From contig JAAYIQ010000126.1 in NCBI GenBank assembly GCA_012523365.1, forward strand, positions 1-35,064: a stretch of DNA of 35,064 nt. The letters run 5' to 3'. The position numbers and the translations under genes were made by a program. The notes under the pieces were generated by a model that did no database searches, was not told the DNA's origin, and saw only the letters and a program-made list of their open reading frames with translations. This document shows positions 1 to 8,106 of this stretch, piece after piece; position 1 is the first letter of the stretch, and each line of letters starts with the position of its first letter. The stretch comes from Clostridiaceae bacterium. GTDB lineage: Bacteria; Bacillota; Clostridia; Saccharofermentanales; Saccharofermentanaceae.

Positions 1-1506
1 GTCATAGTCATCACCGTCATAGTCGGATCTTCTGCTGATCATCAATGCTACTACCGCAGCGACCAGAGCGATTGCGATCAAACAAACCAAATAGAATATG
101 ATGGTGAAAGGATTTCGAAAATCCTTCAGATTCTGAAGAATCGATTTTGTTTCTGCAGTCTGTGCTTCGGATTCCGTCGGCACCAAAGATTCGCTCACGC
201 TCATCGACGGCTGAGAATCTGTCGGTTCGACCGAGGGAGTCGGGGACGGAGTCGGTTCAACGAGAACCGTCTTACCCCGATAAGGCATGAATGATTGATC
301 GAGAGTATCGTAAAGATAAAAGACCTCTTCAGCCTGAGCATTCATCAGAAGCATCAATATCTGTGGATTTGCAGGATCGCTGATCAACCGATAAGCGGTA
401 ACGGTTTCTCCATCGTGCGTGAAATCAAATGTTTCATACCCGTAAGGAATCTGATTCGCATCCGCCGCATCCAATACCCTTAACGAAGTCTCCGGTTGAC
501 TGATGAAAAGCAGAGGATAAACAGATTGACGACTTTGATCATATACAAACAATCGAATTTGCTCATCCGTAAGCAGTTGAACCAGCAGGATTTGGTCGGT
601 CGACCCGGCTTGAGCAAGTCCTTTGAATACCGGTATTTCCACCCCTTTATAGGTTGCGGTGGAAGTACTGAAGCCATCGGGGATGTCAGTATCCTCGTCA
701 ATCGGAACGATCATCCATTCCTGATTGAGATACTCCATTAAAGGAAGCGGCTGAGGAGTCGGTGTCGGCGACCCGGTCGGTCCGGTTGCCCGTGTGACCT
801 TGACGGAGTATACTTTCGACGTTCCGTCCTCCGCTTTTACGGTGATTTTAATCGTATTGACGCCCGGTTTGATATTGTTCTGAACACCATTGAGTGTAAC
901 CTTAGCCTTGCTGTGCTCCGCAACGGCAGTAACCGTCACCTTCGATACATCCTCCGCGACATCCATTGAATATGAAGTACGGGACGAAGAGAAGCTTGGG
1001 TTCAGCGTACCGGGAGACACCTTAAGGGAGGATAAATTCGCATTACCGGATAACGGGACCGGAGTTTTAATCGAGATTGATCTGGATGCGCTTGTGTAAT
1101 TAGCATCGACTTCAAAATCTGATAAAGAGATGGTCGTATCTCCTGCTGCCTTACAGGTAAATTTCGCGGAAACAATCGTGCTTCCGGTCGGAATGCTCGC
1201 TCCGGCGCATGAAAATGTACCCATCGAAATGCTCGAATACCAGTTATAGCTCGAATAATTACTGGATATTGACGTCAACGTCAATAAATTGGAATTATAG
1301 ACAAAGCCTCCCGAAAAACCGCTATACGGTCCATCGGTCCCGGACACCTTTATTGATACCGTAATCGTCTTGCCGACCTCCGCGGTTCCGCTAACGGACA
1401 TTGCAGCCGCTGCGGCGGCACGAACTGACGAAACAGGTATCCAAGTTATCAAAATCATTAACGTGAGTATCATCGCTACTGCGGATCGAAATTTCTTAAT
1501 TCTCAT
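1..1506 (-). CDS. Membrane-anchored surface protein with cohesin-like and cadherin-like domains (3' end cut by window edge)
   Basis: This frame is absent from the ORF track because it has no stop inside the window; I read 502 codons from ATG 1506 to base 1. The start follows a TGAGGAC ribosome site 7 nt after the upstream stop codon, so translation is probably coupled. Visible parts: signal peptide ending near VSSVRA (residues 1-30); a cohesin-like beta domain (about 36-145, with GKTITVSIKVSG and FKCKAAG-like strands); a cadherin-like beta-sandwich of the PF12733 type (about 155-239, LSSLKVSPGTLNPSF); a short SPTPTPQP linker; an ectodomain of unknown function (about 253-430); a Pro/Thr/Ser stretch; one transmembrane helix (about 467-490); and an acidic cytosolic tail (DYDGDDYD). 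I infer a surface anchor that may hold the dockerin enzyme encoded just upstream. The cohesin call rests on pattern recognition only; the membrane topology is well supported. Confidence 0.8.
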   Translation of the reverse strand, partial: MRIKKFRSAVAMILTLMILITWIPVSSVRAAAAAAMSVSGTAEVGKTITVSIKVSGTDGPYSGFSGGFVYNSNLLTLTSISSNYSSYNWYSSISMGTFSCAGASIPTGSTIVSAKFTCKAAGDTTISLSDFEVDANYTSASRSISIKTPVPLSGNANLSSLKVSPGTLNPSFSSSRTSYSMDVAEDVSKVTVTAVAEHSKAKVTLNGVQNNIKPGVNTIKITVKAEDGTSKVYSVKVTRATGPTGSPTPTPQPLPLMEYLNQEWMIVPIDEDTDIPDGFSTSTATYKGVEIPVFKGLAQAGSTDQILLVQLLTDEQIRLFVYDQSRQSVYPLLFISQPETSLRVLDAADANQIPYGYETFDFTHDGETVTAYRLISDPANPQILMLLMNAQAEEVFYLYDTLDQSFMPYRGKTVLVEPTPSPTPSVEPTDSQPSMSVSESLVPTESEAQTAETKSILQNLKDFRNPFTIIFYLVCLIAIALVAAVVALMISRRSDYDGDDYD

Positions 1507-1513
1507 TCTGTCC

Positions 1514-3673
1514 TCACTGCGGTAGTAATTGTTCCTTTAAAATATGTCGGGCAATCATTGTCATGTCCATGCTGTTCAGTTTTCCGCTCTTATCAACATC
1601 AGCGGCCAGAAATTCGATTCCGGAAATCAAGTTCTCCTTGATAATATGCCGTGCCGTAATCGTCATATCATAAGAATTAATGCGGCCGTCTCCGTTTACA
1701 TCGCCGAAAAGTATAACATAATACAAATTCACAGCTTCATTCTCGGCATTATACACCACAAGACGGTCGCCGGTTCGCATGATTCGTGTCATATCGGTGA
1801 CTTTTTGATTGAGACGGTCCTGCACCTCAGCTCGAGCTCCCTCCGCCAATGTCAATCCGCTTAAAAAGGTCTCTACCGTCATTTTTTCAGCGATTCCGGA
1901 TAAATACTGGTTAATGAGAGTGTAATCAGACGTAAATAAAGGTTCAACCCCTTGCTCAAGGCGAACAATGTTGATCGTATATGTCCGGACATCCCCGTTC
2001 TGAGCCGTACAGGTGATAACAACCTGATTCGTACCGACAAGAAGCGGAACGTTGCCGGTACGCACCAAAGGCAGTTCCGAATTCACCGCGTTCCATGAAA
2101 TTCCTGTCAGCGACGAGTATACAGATGCTTTTGTAACCGAGAAATTGACCGATTCAATCCCATAACCGACAACCAGGTCATATTCGAATATATTCGGGTC
2201 AAATGACGGAGTAATTGCCTGATCCGTAATGGATAACTCCGTCACCCAATTGTTGGGGTTCCCCTTCAACGCAGGAGGAGGGACGTTGGTTTCCGGCATA
2301 TTATTAAATACCGGAATCGAGAACAACAGCGGCAGATTCGTCAGGTCCTTATATGCTTCCTTTAACCGGATCGCTTCCGATATGGGAGCCTGAGTACTCG
2401 TCATATACTGATGACTATACAGACCGTCGGCATTATCGATCAGATCGAATCTTTGCAAATAAAGTGTATCTTGTCCGCGAGAAATATAACCACTGGCAAT
2501 CCACTCCGCTCCACCGACGATTGCCTTATATTGAGAGGTCCACGGGCGATTGAAATTATAAACAGGATTTTCGTTGGTGCTTGACGCATAAATCAGTGCC
2601 GGTCGAATCGGATCCGGGTTTGAAACAGCCCCAATATTGTAAAAGTTGTAATATCCTTTAAATCCGGGGTATGTTCCCGAGGCCGTATCTGCGGGCTGTC
2701 CGTTCGATTTCAGAATCTCCTGTTTGATCCTGGTTGTCAGGAAGTAAGGATTGATTTGATGGTTTTCCGCCGCATCCATGATTGCCTGGGCATAAGTAAT
2801 ATCTGCGTTGAGGTCGTTCTTGATGATTCCGGACTTCATAAAGGAATTGTCCGGTGACGACAGCATCGACTGAACGGTCTCCAGTGTTTGTGTGATCGGG
2901 TCATACGAAAGTTTGAAAAACTGAAAAATTTGAGTATCCGACAAGAAGTTTCTCGGATCAACCGAGTATGCGACATACCCTCTTGAAGTTTTTACCCATC
3001 TTGATGCGTCATACGAGATATACGTATCAGTCAGCCAATTGTACGCATCGTATTTTAATCCCAGGTTACTCGGATTTACGTATGGCTCCCAACCCGGCAA
3101 TGTCGCATCGTTTCTGGTATAAGTGGACTGCCATGCGTCGTTGACATAACTCTCAATCAGACTTCGTGGATTTGTACTGCTCTCATTGGCCTCCATCGAG
3201 ATAACCGTCTCATAATCGAGATTCGTCATGAACGGGGCAAATACCCAGTTCGGATATTTCTTGTGCAGTGCACGCAGAGAAGTCTTATAGGATTCCGGGA
3301 AACCGGATATCGACAATTCAAAAGAGGATTCCGGATCGATCGGATCCGGCGAGTCAAGGAGAAGATATTCAGACCAAATGAAGCCTACCCTCTCAACTCC
3401 GTCCAAGTCGGTCGCTTTGATCGGGTACCATGTATCTGAAACTAATGGTCCGGTGATCTGTACACGATGTCCGCAATAAAGAACGGCGACGATCGAGGAA
3501 CCTGTCGTCGCGGACGCACGTACGTTAACATAACTTCCGGACACGGTGGCATTTGCAAGCACTTCGGCCCGAACCGGACCCGTAGGAAAAAGGCATACAA
3601 CAATGAAGAATGATAATATTACACATATCATTCTCGAAATCGCAACGGACACATTTGCGCATCCGCCGTTCAC
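1514..3673 (-). CDS. Secreted SH3b / glucosaminidase / dockerin peptidoglycan hydrolase
   Basis: Probable cell-wall N-acetylglucosaminidase of the LytD/GH73-like group, cutting the glycan strand of peptidoglycan outside the membrane. Domains in order: signal peptide (hydrophobic core MICVILSFFIVVCLF, cleavage after PVRA near residue 36); bacterial SH3 domain (about 38-108, GSYVNVRASATTGSSIV); a long glucosaminidase region (about 115-470) with the TTRIKQEILKS helix carrying the likely catalytic Glu and the YYNFYNIGA motif; a cadherin-like sandwich (about 475-575); and a C-terminal type I dockerin with two calcium loops (DVNGDGRINSYD and DVDKSGKLNSMD). Its partner is probably the cohesin-like protein 7 nt downstream. 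The annotated start is GTG 3673, but its AGGAG site lies 13 nt away; a better GGAGG lies before two in-frame ATT codons (3718, 3715), and an internal ATG exists at 3631. Domain assignment is firm; the exact N-terminus is not. Confidence 0.88.
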   Translation of the reverse strand: MNGGCANVSVAISRMICVILSFFIVVCLFPTGPVRAEVLANATVSGSYVNVRASATTGSSIVAVLYCGHRVQITGPLVSDTWYPIKATDLDGVERVGFIWSEYLLLDSPDPIDPESSFELSISGFPESYKTSLRALHKKYPNWVFAPFMTNLDYETVISMEANESSTNPRSLIESYVNDAWQSTYTRNDATLPGWEPYVNPSNLGLKYDAYNWLTDTYISYDASRWVKTSRGYVAYSVDPRNFLSDTQIFQFFKLSYDPITQTLETVQSMLSSPDNSFMKSGIIKNDLNADITYAQAIMDAAENHQINPYFLTTRIKQEILKSNGQPADTASGTYPGFKGYYNFYNIGAVSNPDPIRPALIYASSTNENPVYNFNRPWTSQYKAIVGGAEWIASGYISRGQDTLYLQRFDLIDNADGLYSHQYMTSTQAPISEAIRLKEAYKDLTNLPLLFSIPVFNNMPETNVPPPALKGNPNNWVTELSITDQAITPSFDPNIFEYDLVVGYGIESVNFSVTKASVYSSLTGISWNAVNSELPLVRTGNVPLLVGTNQVVITCTAQNGDVRTYTINIVRLEQGVEPLFTSDYTLINQYLSGIAEKMTVETFLSGLTLAEGARAEVQDRLNQKVTDMTRIMRTGDRLVVYNAENEAVNLYYVILFGDVNGDGRINSYDMTITARHIIKENLISGIEFLAADVDKSGKLNSMDMTMIARHILKEQLLPQ

Positions 3674-3953
3674 GCGATGTGGCTTGCTCCTGCTGTTTCC
3701 AATTCGATAAAAAATAATCTATTCCTCCGTCAAAATACGGAACATAAAATACGACATATACATTCTAGCAAAATCATTTAACAACTCCATTACAAAAGCG
3801 TATCACAGTTTCTGTATTTTAGAATACTTCCGTCAACTCATGATTATATCCGAAAAACCGCAAATGATAAACCCCGTGCGGATATTGTCCGTCAAAATCA
3901 AATATGTTTCAGTTCATCGTTTTTCCGAAAACATGCCTTCCGAAGCATTATTT
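3674..3953. other. Intergenic region upstream of the glucosaminidase gene
   Basis: About 280 nt without a supported gene. It holds the candidate promoter above, an AT-rich leader, a small hairpin TCCGT-ATTTTG-ACGGA near 3725-3742, and a GGAGG site (3724-3728) that faces in-frame ATT codons of the downstream gene. I looked for a c-di-AMP riboswitch, which often precedes wall hydrolases, and did not recognise one. Confidence 0.5.
3843..3871 (-). promoter_or_regulatory. Candidate sigma-A promoter for the glucosaminidase/cohesin-like unit
   Basis: On the minus strand a perfect -10 TATAAT (3843-3848) lies 17 nt from a poor -35 TTTATC (3866-3871). It sits between the tRNA terminator and the surface genes, where a promoter is needed. 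It would give a leader of about 165 nt. Other weaker boxes exist nearer the gene, so this is a plausible choice rather than a proven one. Confidence 0.4.
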
Positions 3954-3992
3954 AAAAAACAAAATCCCTTCGGGCGGATACCCGAAGGGATT
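3954..3992 (-). terminator. Rho-independent terminator after the tRNA cluster
   Basis: A 13-bp perfect stem, AAATCCCTTCGGG paired with CCCGAAGGGATTT around a 6-nt loop, is followed on the minus strand by TTTTGTTTTTT. The stem begins at the CCA end of tRNA-Lys, so it ends the tRNA transcript before the surface-protein genes. Confidence 0.9.
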
Positions 3993-4068
3993 TGGTGGCT
4001 CACCGGAGGTTCGAACTCCGGACCCCCTGATTAAAAGTCAGGTGCTCTACCAACTGAGCTAGTGAACC
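3993..4068 (-). tRNA. tRNA-Lys (anticodon TTT)
   Basis: Reads GGTTCAC at the 5' end, pairing with GTGAGCC, then discriminator A and an encoded CCA. The anticodon loop is CTTTTAA with TTT at 4033-4035, and the T arm contains GTTCGAA. It is the last tRNA of a three-gene minus-strand cluster. Confidence 0.97.
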
Positions 4069-4071
4069 GTT

Positions 4072-4146
4072 TGGCTGGGGTGGCAGGATTTGAACCTACG
4101 CATGCGGGAGTCAAAGTCCCGTGCCTTACCGCTTGGCTACACCCCA
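4072..4146 (-). tRNA. tRNA-Gln (anticodon TTG)
   Basis: Acceptor TGGGGTG pairs with CACCCCA, followed by discriminator G and an encoded CCA. The anticodon stem CGGGA/TCCCG encloses the loop CTTTGAC, giving anticodon TTG. It lies 3 nt upstream of tRNA-Lys, so the two are clearly co-transcribed. Confidence 0.97.
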
Positions 4147-4195
4147 TCGGATGCGAGAATTCAAGAATCGAGCCTGCCCCATCGGAAGGGAAAGT

Positions 4196-4273
4196 TGGGG
4201 TGGGATATGGGATTCGAACCCACGATATCTAGTGCCACAAACTAGCGCTCTAACCAGCTGAACTAATCCCACC
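4196..4273 (-). tRNA. tRNA-His (anticodon GTG), with encoded G-1
   Basis: The anticodon stem CTAGT/ACTAG encloses the loop TTGTGGC, giving anticodon GTG. The 5' end has the extra G (position -1, base 4273) opposite discriminator C73, the identity element of tRNA-His, and CCA is encoded. First member of the His-Gln-Lys cluster; about 49 nt separate it from tRNA-Gln. Confidence 0.96.
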
Positions 4274-4333
4274 GTGTTGTGCCGATTGAAGGCACGAATG
4301 AAATTATATGTTTGGACGCCGGAAATGTCAACA

Positions 4334-5743
4334 TTAACCGTTCCCGAAAGAAAGTCCCTTACGCTTCATCACGGCTCGAGCTGCATGTACTCCGCTCGCT
4401 CCGGCTTGAGAAAGCCCGCGTGTAATGCCTGCTCCGTCCCCGATCGCGAAGAAATTCGGGATCATTGTCTCAAGCTCGTTCGTTAAACTGATCCGCGCAC
4501 TGTAGAACTTAACCTCAACCCCATACAGAAGCGTGTCCTGATTGGCGGTACCGGGTGCAAGTCTGTCCAAAACCTGCATCATCTCGATAATATTATCCAG
4601 ATGCCGTTTGGGTAAAACCAGCGACAAATCACCGGGAGTCGCGTTGAGCGTAGGCTTAACAAAGCCCTGCGGCAAACGGTGTGCGTTTGTCCTTCTGCCA
4701 TCCATGAGGTCGCCGAAACGCTGAACCATGATCCCTCCGCCGAGCATATTTGAAAGCGAAGCGATGCGTTTCCCGTATTGATACGGCTCATTAAAGGGGG
4801 TCGTAAACCGATTGCTGACAAGAAGCGCAAAATTCGTATTCTCACTTCTCATCGCCGGGTCCGTGTAACTGTGTCCGTTGGCCGTTATAATGCCGTCCGT
4901 ATTCTCTGTGACCACGTATCCGTAGGGATTCATGCAGAATGTACGAACGACATCCTTGTAACGGGAAGTACGATACAGGAGTTTCGCCTCATACATCGCG
5001 TCGGTGATCTCCTTGAAAACAATTGCGGGCAGTTCAACACGCAGACCGAGATCTACTTGATTGTTGATCATGACCAATTTCAACTTCTGACATTGTTTCG
5101 CAAACCATTCAGCTCCCGACCGACCCGGAGCCGCGATCAAGTAATCACATCGGATCGTTCCCCTGGCGGAGGCAAGCTCAAATCCTCCCTCCGCAGTTAC
5201 GGAGATATCATCAACGCGTGTCTCACACATAATCTCGAGCCGCTCACCCAACCATTCATATTGCGCCGCGAGGAGGTCTCGATTCCGCTCCGTTCCGAGA
5301 TGCTTGCACTTGGCATCCATCAGATGCAGATCCAGCGCGATCGCCTTGCGACGAATCACGTTCGCCTCAGGTGTATCCGTCGAGAAAATATCAGTAGTCG
5401 CCCCGAAAAGCATATTGACGCTGTCAACATACTCAATCAGTTTCATCAAATCCTTGTCCGAGACGTATTCATTGAGCCACCCGCCGAACTGCGTTGTAAA
5501 ATTGAATTTTCCGTCCGAAAAGGCTCCGGCTCCGCCGAATCCGCGCATGATCGCACACGGACTGCATCCGATACAGCTGTCGACCGCTCCTTTAATAATT
5601 GGACAGGATCTCTTGGAAACCGGCTGTCCCTGTTCGATCAGAACGACCTTCAATCCGGGATCGGAGATCAACAATTCATACGCCGCGAATATTCCGGCGA
5701 TACCCGCTCCGATAATGGCGACATCATATCTTTCCTGGCTCAT
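4334..5743 (-). CDS. FAD-dependent dehydrogenase-like protein (COG2509 type)
   Basis: A 469-residue flavoprotein of a widespread family whose reaction is not established. Residues 6-35 form a dinucleotide-binding fold (VAIIGAGIAGIFAAYELL), and the C-terminus has the second FAD motif (FFAIGDGAGITRGLSQAGASG), the usual arrangement for flavin oxidoreductases. A cysteine cluster (SCPIIKGAVDSCIGCSPCAI), followed by GFGGAGAFSDGK, sits near residues 46-80; as far as I recall it is conserved in the family and could bind metal or take part in thiol chemistry, which is inference. The start ATG overlaps the stop of the DUF975 gene upstream in an ATGA overlap, so the pair is translationally coupled. No helices or signal peptide are visible, so it is probably cytosolic. 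The tRNA cluster lies downstream with about 60 nt between. Confidence 0.85.
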   Translation of the reverse strand: MSQERYDVAIIGAGIAGIFAAYELLISDPGLKVVLIEQGQPVSKRSCPIIKGAVDSCIGCSPCAIMRGFGGAGAFSDGKFNFTTQFGGWLNEYVSDKDLMKLIEYVDSVNMLFGATTDIFSTDTPEANVIRRKAIALDLHLMDAKCKHLGTERNRDLLAAQYEWLGERLEIMCETRVDDISVTAEGGFELASARGTIRCDYLIAAPGRSGAEWFAKQCQKLKLVMINNQVDLGLRVELPAIVFKEITDAMYEAKLLYRTSRYKDVVRTFCMNPYGYVVTENTDGIITANGHSYTDPAMRSENTNFALLVSNRFTTPFNEPYQYGKRIASLSNMLGGGIMVQRFGDLMDGRRTNAHRLPQGFVKPTLNATPGDLSLVLPKRHLDNIIEMMQVLDRLAPGTANQDTLLYGVEVKFYSARISLTNELETMIPNFFAIGDGAGITRGLSQAGASGVHAARAVMKRKGLSFGNG

Positions 5744-6696
5744 CCTTGTACTCCGTTCATCTCTGTCTGCCCGATTTCTTCCGCCTGTTGAACCGAAGGA
5801 TTCATAATAACTCCAATTTCCGCTTTACGGCGATTATAAACCTCCAAATACGCCGCTCTTTGATAAGGAAACACCCACAACTGAAGAATAAACAGCGTTA
5901 ACGCACTCAATATATACCAGCCGATAAAGGACAGATCCAAAACAAACAGATCCATCTTCATCCCACGGGTCATTTGTTTGCTCAGATCGATCGCAGCCTT
6001 TGCCGGCATATCGGTCCGCTCGGCCAAAATAAACTCCGTGAAGAGATACGCATACTTACGATTGAGCAAAACGGCACCGACCGCGACGCCGGCGACGATC
6101 ACATATATCAGAATAACAACCAACCAAACGATCGTGCGCCGAAATATATCCGTTCCGACATCGAATAAATCGTTATGGTTGCTCTGAATACCGAAGCCGG
6201 AAAATGCACTGATGATCATAACACCAAATATGATAACGGTTGGGACGACTACAACCATCGAGACACCCAAGCTCCATATCATCATCCATAGTTGTTTCCA
6301 AGCCGTTCCGGACACTACTCCGCTGAACCGCCCTTCTCGAAAAGCCCAGAACAAACTTCTGACACCGCTTCCGATATCATTCGATTTCTGTTTCACCGAA
6401 CCCAAATATCGGTTGTATCCGACAAACATGGGGTTGAACATCAAAAAAGCGAGAATGAGTTGCGCAAAGCCAATGATCGATGATACGCCGGTCATAAGCG
6501 AAGAAAACGCAATCAACTCCCCAAAACCGATGAACCTCCTCTGAACGGAAACATTCATGATCGTATTCAACCCGTAGCTGATCGACGGAAGCAAGGAAAC
6601 GATCGCTAAGTAAATAAAAGTAACAAGAACCACCGGCCAGAGCGATAATTGGATCCGGCTTCGAGCCGCTTGGCGAATTTCGGAACAAGTCCACAT
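5740..6696 (-). CDS. DUF975 family integral membrane protein
   Basis: A 318-residue protein with several strongly hydrophobic stretches (about six transmembrane helices by eye, for example LWPVVLVTFIYLAIVSLL, VSMVVVVPTVIIFGVMII and IVWLVVILIYVIVAGVAVG). The N-terminus (MWTCSEIRQAARSRIQ) matches the characteristic opening of DUF975 proteins, whose function is unknown. The start ATG 6696 has an AAGGAG site 8 nt upstream. It overlaps the downstream FAD protein gene by 4 nt, which suggests the two products work together at or near the membrane, but nothing in the sequence says how. A divergent promoter region separates it from argJ. Confidence 0.8.
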   Translation of the reverse strand: MWTCSEIRQAARSRIQLSLWPVVLVTFIYLAIVSLLPSISYGLNTIMNVSVQRRFIGFGELIAFSSLMTGVSSIIGFAQLILAFLMFNPMFVGYNRYLGSVKQKSNDIGSGVRSLFWAFREGRFSGVVSGTAWKQLWMMIWSLGVSMVVVVPTVIIFGVMIISAFSGFGIQSNHNDLFDVGTDIFRRTIVWLVVILIYVIVAGVAVGAVLLNRKYAYLFTEFILAERTDMPAKAAIDLSKQMTRGMKMDLFVLDLSFIGWYILSALTLFILQLWVFPYQRAAYLEVYNRRKAEIGVIMNPSVQQAEEIGQTEMNGVQG

Positions 6697-6730
6697 GGTA
6701 TTCTCCTTGTTTTCATTCTCAGGCTTCTTG

Positions 6731-6736
6731 ATTATA
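6731..6736 (-). promoter_or_regulatory. -10 element for the DUF975-FAD protein operon
   Basis: A perfect TATAAT on the minus strand, about 35 nt before the ATG at 6696. The -35 position reads ATTCCT, which is poor, so the promoter may be weak or need an activator. Confidence 0.45.
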
Positions 6737-6780
6737 TCGTATTTTCGGTCGATAGGAATGAATAATCACGACAAATGGTG

Positions 6781-6786
6781 TATAAT
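6781..6786 (+). promoter_or_regulatory. -10 element for argJ
   Basis: A perfect TATAAT 35 nt before the chosen argJ start, with no recognisable -35 at the proper distance. It lies about 45 nt from the opposite-facing TATAAT of the DUF975 operon, so the two promoters diverge from a shared 120-nt gap. I looked for an ArgR box here and cannot support one. Confidence 0.45.
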
Positions 6787-6820
6787 ACGCATTCGTTCAG
6801 TACTTTTTCGAGAGGGAAAT

Positions 6821-8029
6821 ATGAGAAAACAAATTTCTTACATCACGATGCCGAAAGGTTTTCTGGCCGCCGGTGTTCATTGCGGAATGAAAAAGGACGG
6901 CAAGCCCGACCTTGCATTAGTCGTTTCGGAGTGTTCTGCATCCGTTGCGGGCGTATACACCCAAAATCTTATACAGGGACACTCCTTACAGCGCACCCGC
7001 CGGCTTGTATCGGAGTTTGGGACGTGCCGCGGCATTCTGATCAACAGTGTCAGCGCGAATGCCTGTATCGGTCCGCAGGGGTACGAGGATGCGGAACTTA
7101 CGGCCGCAGAAGCCGCCCGAGTGATTGGTGTTCGGCCGGAAGAGATCCTCACCTGCTCGACCGGCGTGATCGGGAAGCGTCTCTCCGTCGAGAAAATGAA
7201 GAAGGGCATCACCGAGCTCGGTAGAACCCTGTCCGCTTCTGAAGAAGCGGCACACTCCGCTATGAGAGCTATCATGACGACGGATCTCGTCCCCAAAGAA
7301 ACTTCGGCCGTTATTGAAATCAACGGACATACCGTCACAATATCCGGCATGGCAAAAGGATCCGGGATGATCCATCCGGATTTGGCGACACTGATCGGAA
7401 TCATCACAACGGATGCCGCCATTGACTCCTCTTCACTGGATATGCTGTTGCGTGAGGCGGTCAAACACACGATCAACCGGGTATCCGTCGACGGAGACAC
7501 ATCTGTATGCGATACGATCCTGATGGTCGCCAACGGGATGTCCGGACAGGAAGTCAAACAGGGAACGGATGAATATGCACTTTTCGCACAAGCTCTTCAA
7601 GATATTGCGCGGGATCTCGCTCAAATGATCGCCGCCGATGGTGAAGGTGCAACAAAACTGATCGAAGTCCGGGTCGAGGATGCTCCGAGCGAGGATGACG
7701 CACTCATGATCGTTCGAAGCATCTGCCGTTCGCCTTTGTGCAAGACGGCAATTTTCGGCGAGGACGCGAACTGGGGGCGAATATTGACTGCCGCCGGTTA
7801 TTCCGGAGCGAACTTTGATCCGGAACGGACGGACATCTTTTTCGGGGATTTACAAGTATGCAAGGGCGGATGCGCAGTCGATTTTGACGAGGATGAGGCA
7901 AAGCGAATCCTTTCTCAGAAATGCGTACTGATACGCGTCAACTTGGGGTCCGGCGTTTTTTCGGACAGAATGTGGACTTGCGATTTTTCTTATGATTATG
8001 TCAAAATCAATGGAAGCTATCGCTCTTAG
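6821..8029 (+). CDS. argJ: Bifunctional glutamate N-acetyltransferase / amino-acid acetyltransferase
   Basis: ArgJ moves the acetyl group from N-acetylornithine to glutamate (and in bifunctional forms uses acetyl-CoA), so it both starts and recycles the acetyl cycle of arginine synthesis in the cytosol. The 402-residue product has the usual family length. The precursor is cut by itself before a Thr in the motif SGMIHPDLATLIGI, which is present, and the second conserved block GEGATKLIEV is also intact. The ORF track extends to 6695, but the extra 42 residues do not resemble ArgJ and span the promoter; ATG 6821 has an AGAGGGA site and begins MRKQISYITMPKGF, as expected. It stands alone, with no other arg gene in the window, between a divergent promoter and a strong terminator. 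Whether it is mono- or bifunctional cannot be read from the sequence. Confidence 0.95.
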   Translation: MRKQISYITMPKGFLAAGVHCGMKKDGKPDLALVVSECSASVAGVYTQNLIQGHSLQRTRRLVSEFGTCRGILINSVSANACIGPQGYEDAELTAAEAARVIGVRPEEILTCSTGVIGKRLSVEKMKKGITELGRTLSASEEAAHSAMRAIMTTDLVPKETSAVIEINGHTVTISGMAKGSGMIHPDLATLIGIITTDAAIDSSSLDMLLREAVKHTINRVSVDGDTSVCDTILMVANGMSGQEVKQGTDEYALFAQALQDIARDLAQMIAADGEGATKLIEVRVEDAPSEDDALMIVRSICRSPLCKTAIFGEDANWGRILTAAGYSGANFDPERTDIFFGDLQVCKGGCAVDFDEDEAKRILSQKCVLIRVNLGSGVFSDRMWTCDFSYDYVKINGSYRS

Positions 8030-8050
8030 CCAACACTTAAATCCAAGAAA

Positions 8051-8086
8051 AAAGCCCGGCGAGTTAAGTTCTCGACGGGCTTTCTT
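8051..8086. terminator. Bidirectional terminator between argJ and the clp gene
   Basis: Stem AAAGCCCGGCGAG / CTCGACGGGCTTT (one mismatch) with a 7-nt loop, T-rich on the plus strand (TTTCTTAT) and A-rich on the other side (AAGAAAAAAG). It can therefore end both the argJ transcript and the convergent uvrA-clp transcript. Confidence 0.88.
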
Positions 8087-8106
8087 ATCTTCCAAAGGAA
8101 AATCGG

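Noticed and set aside
3674-3953. Possible c-di-AMP riboswitch upstream of the wall hydrolase
   Set aside because: No recognisable conserved core of that riboswitch class; the region is AT-rich with only a small hairpin.
3840-4034. 64-residue ORF running into tRNA-Lys
   Set aside because: Its 3' half reads through a terminator and a tRNA gene, so it is not a real protein.
4778-5791. 337-residue plus-strand ORF opposite the COG2509 flavoprotein gene
   Set aside because: Lies wholly antisense to a gene with clear FAD motifs; composition is Arg/Ser-rich with no recognisable domain, the usual shadow pattern.
6877-7557. 226-residue minus-strand ORF inside argJ
   Set aside because: Antisense to a full-length argJ with both conserved motifs; low-complexity Ser/Ile-rich shadow.
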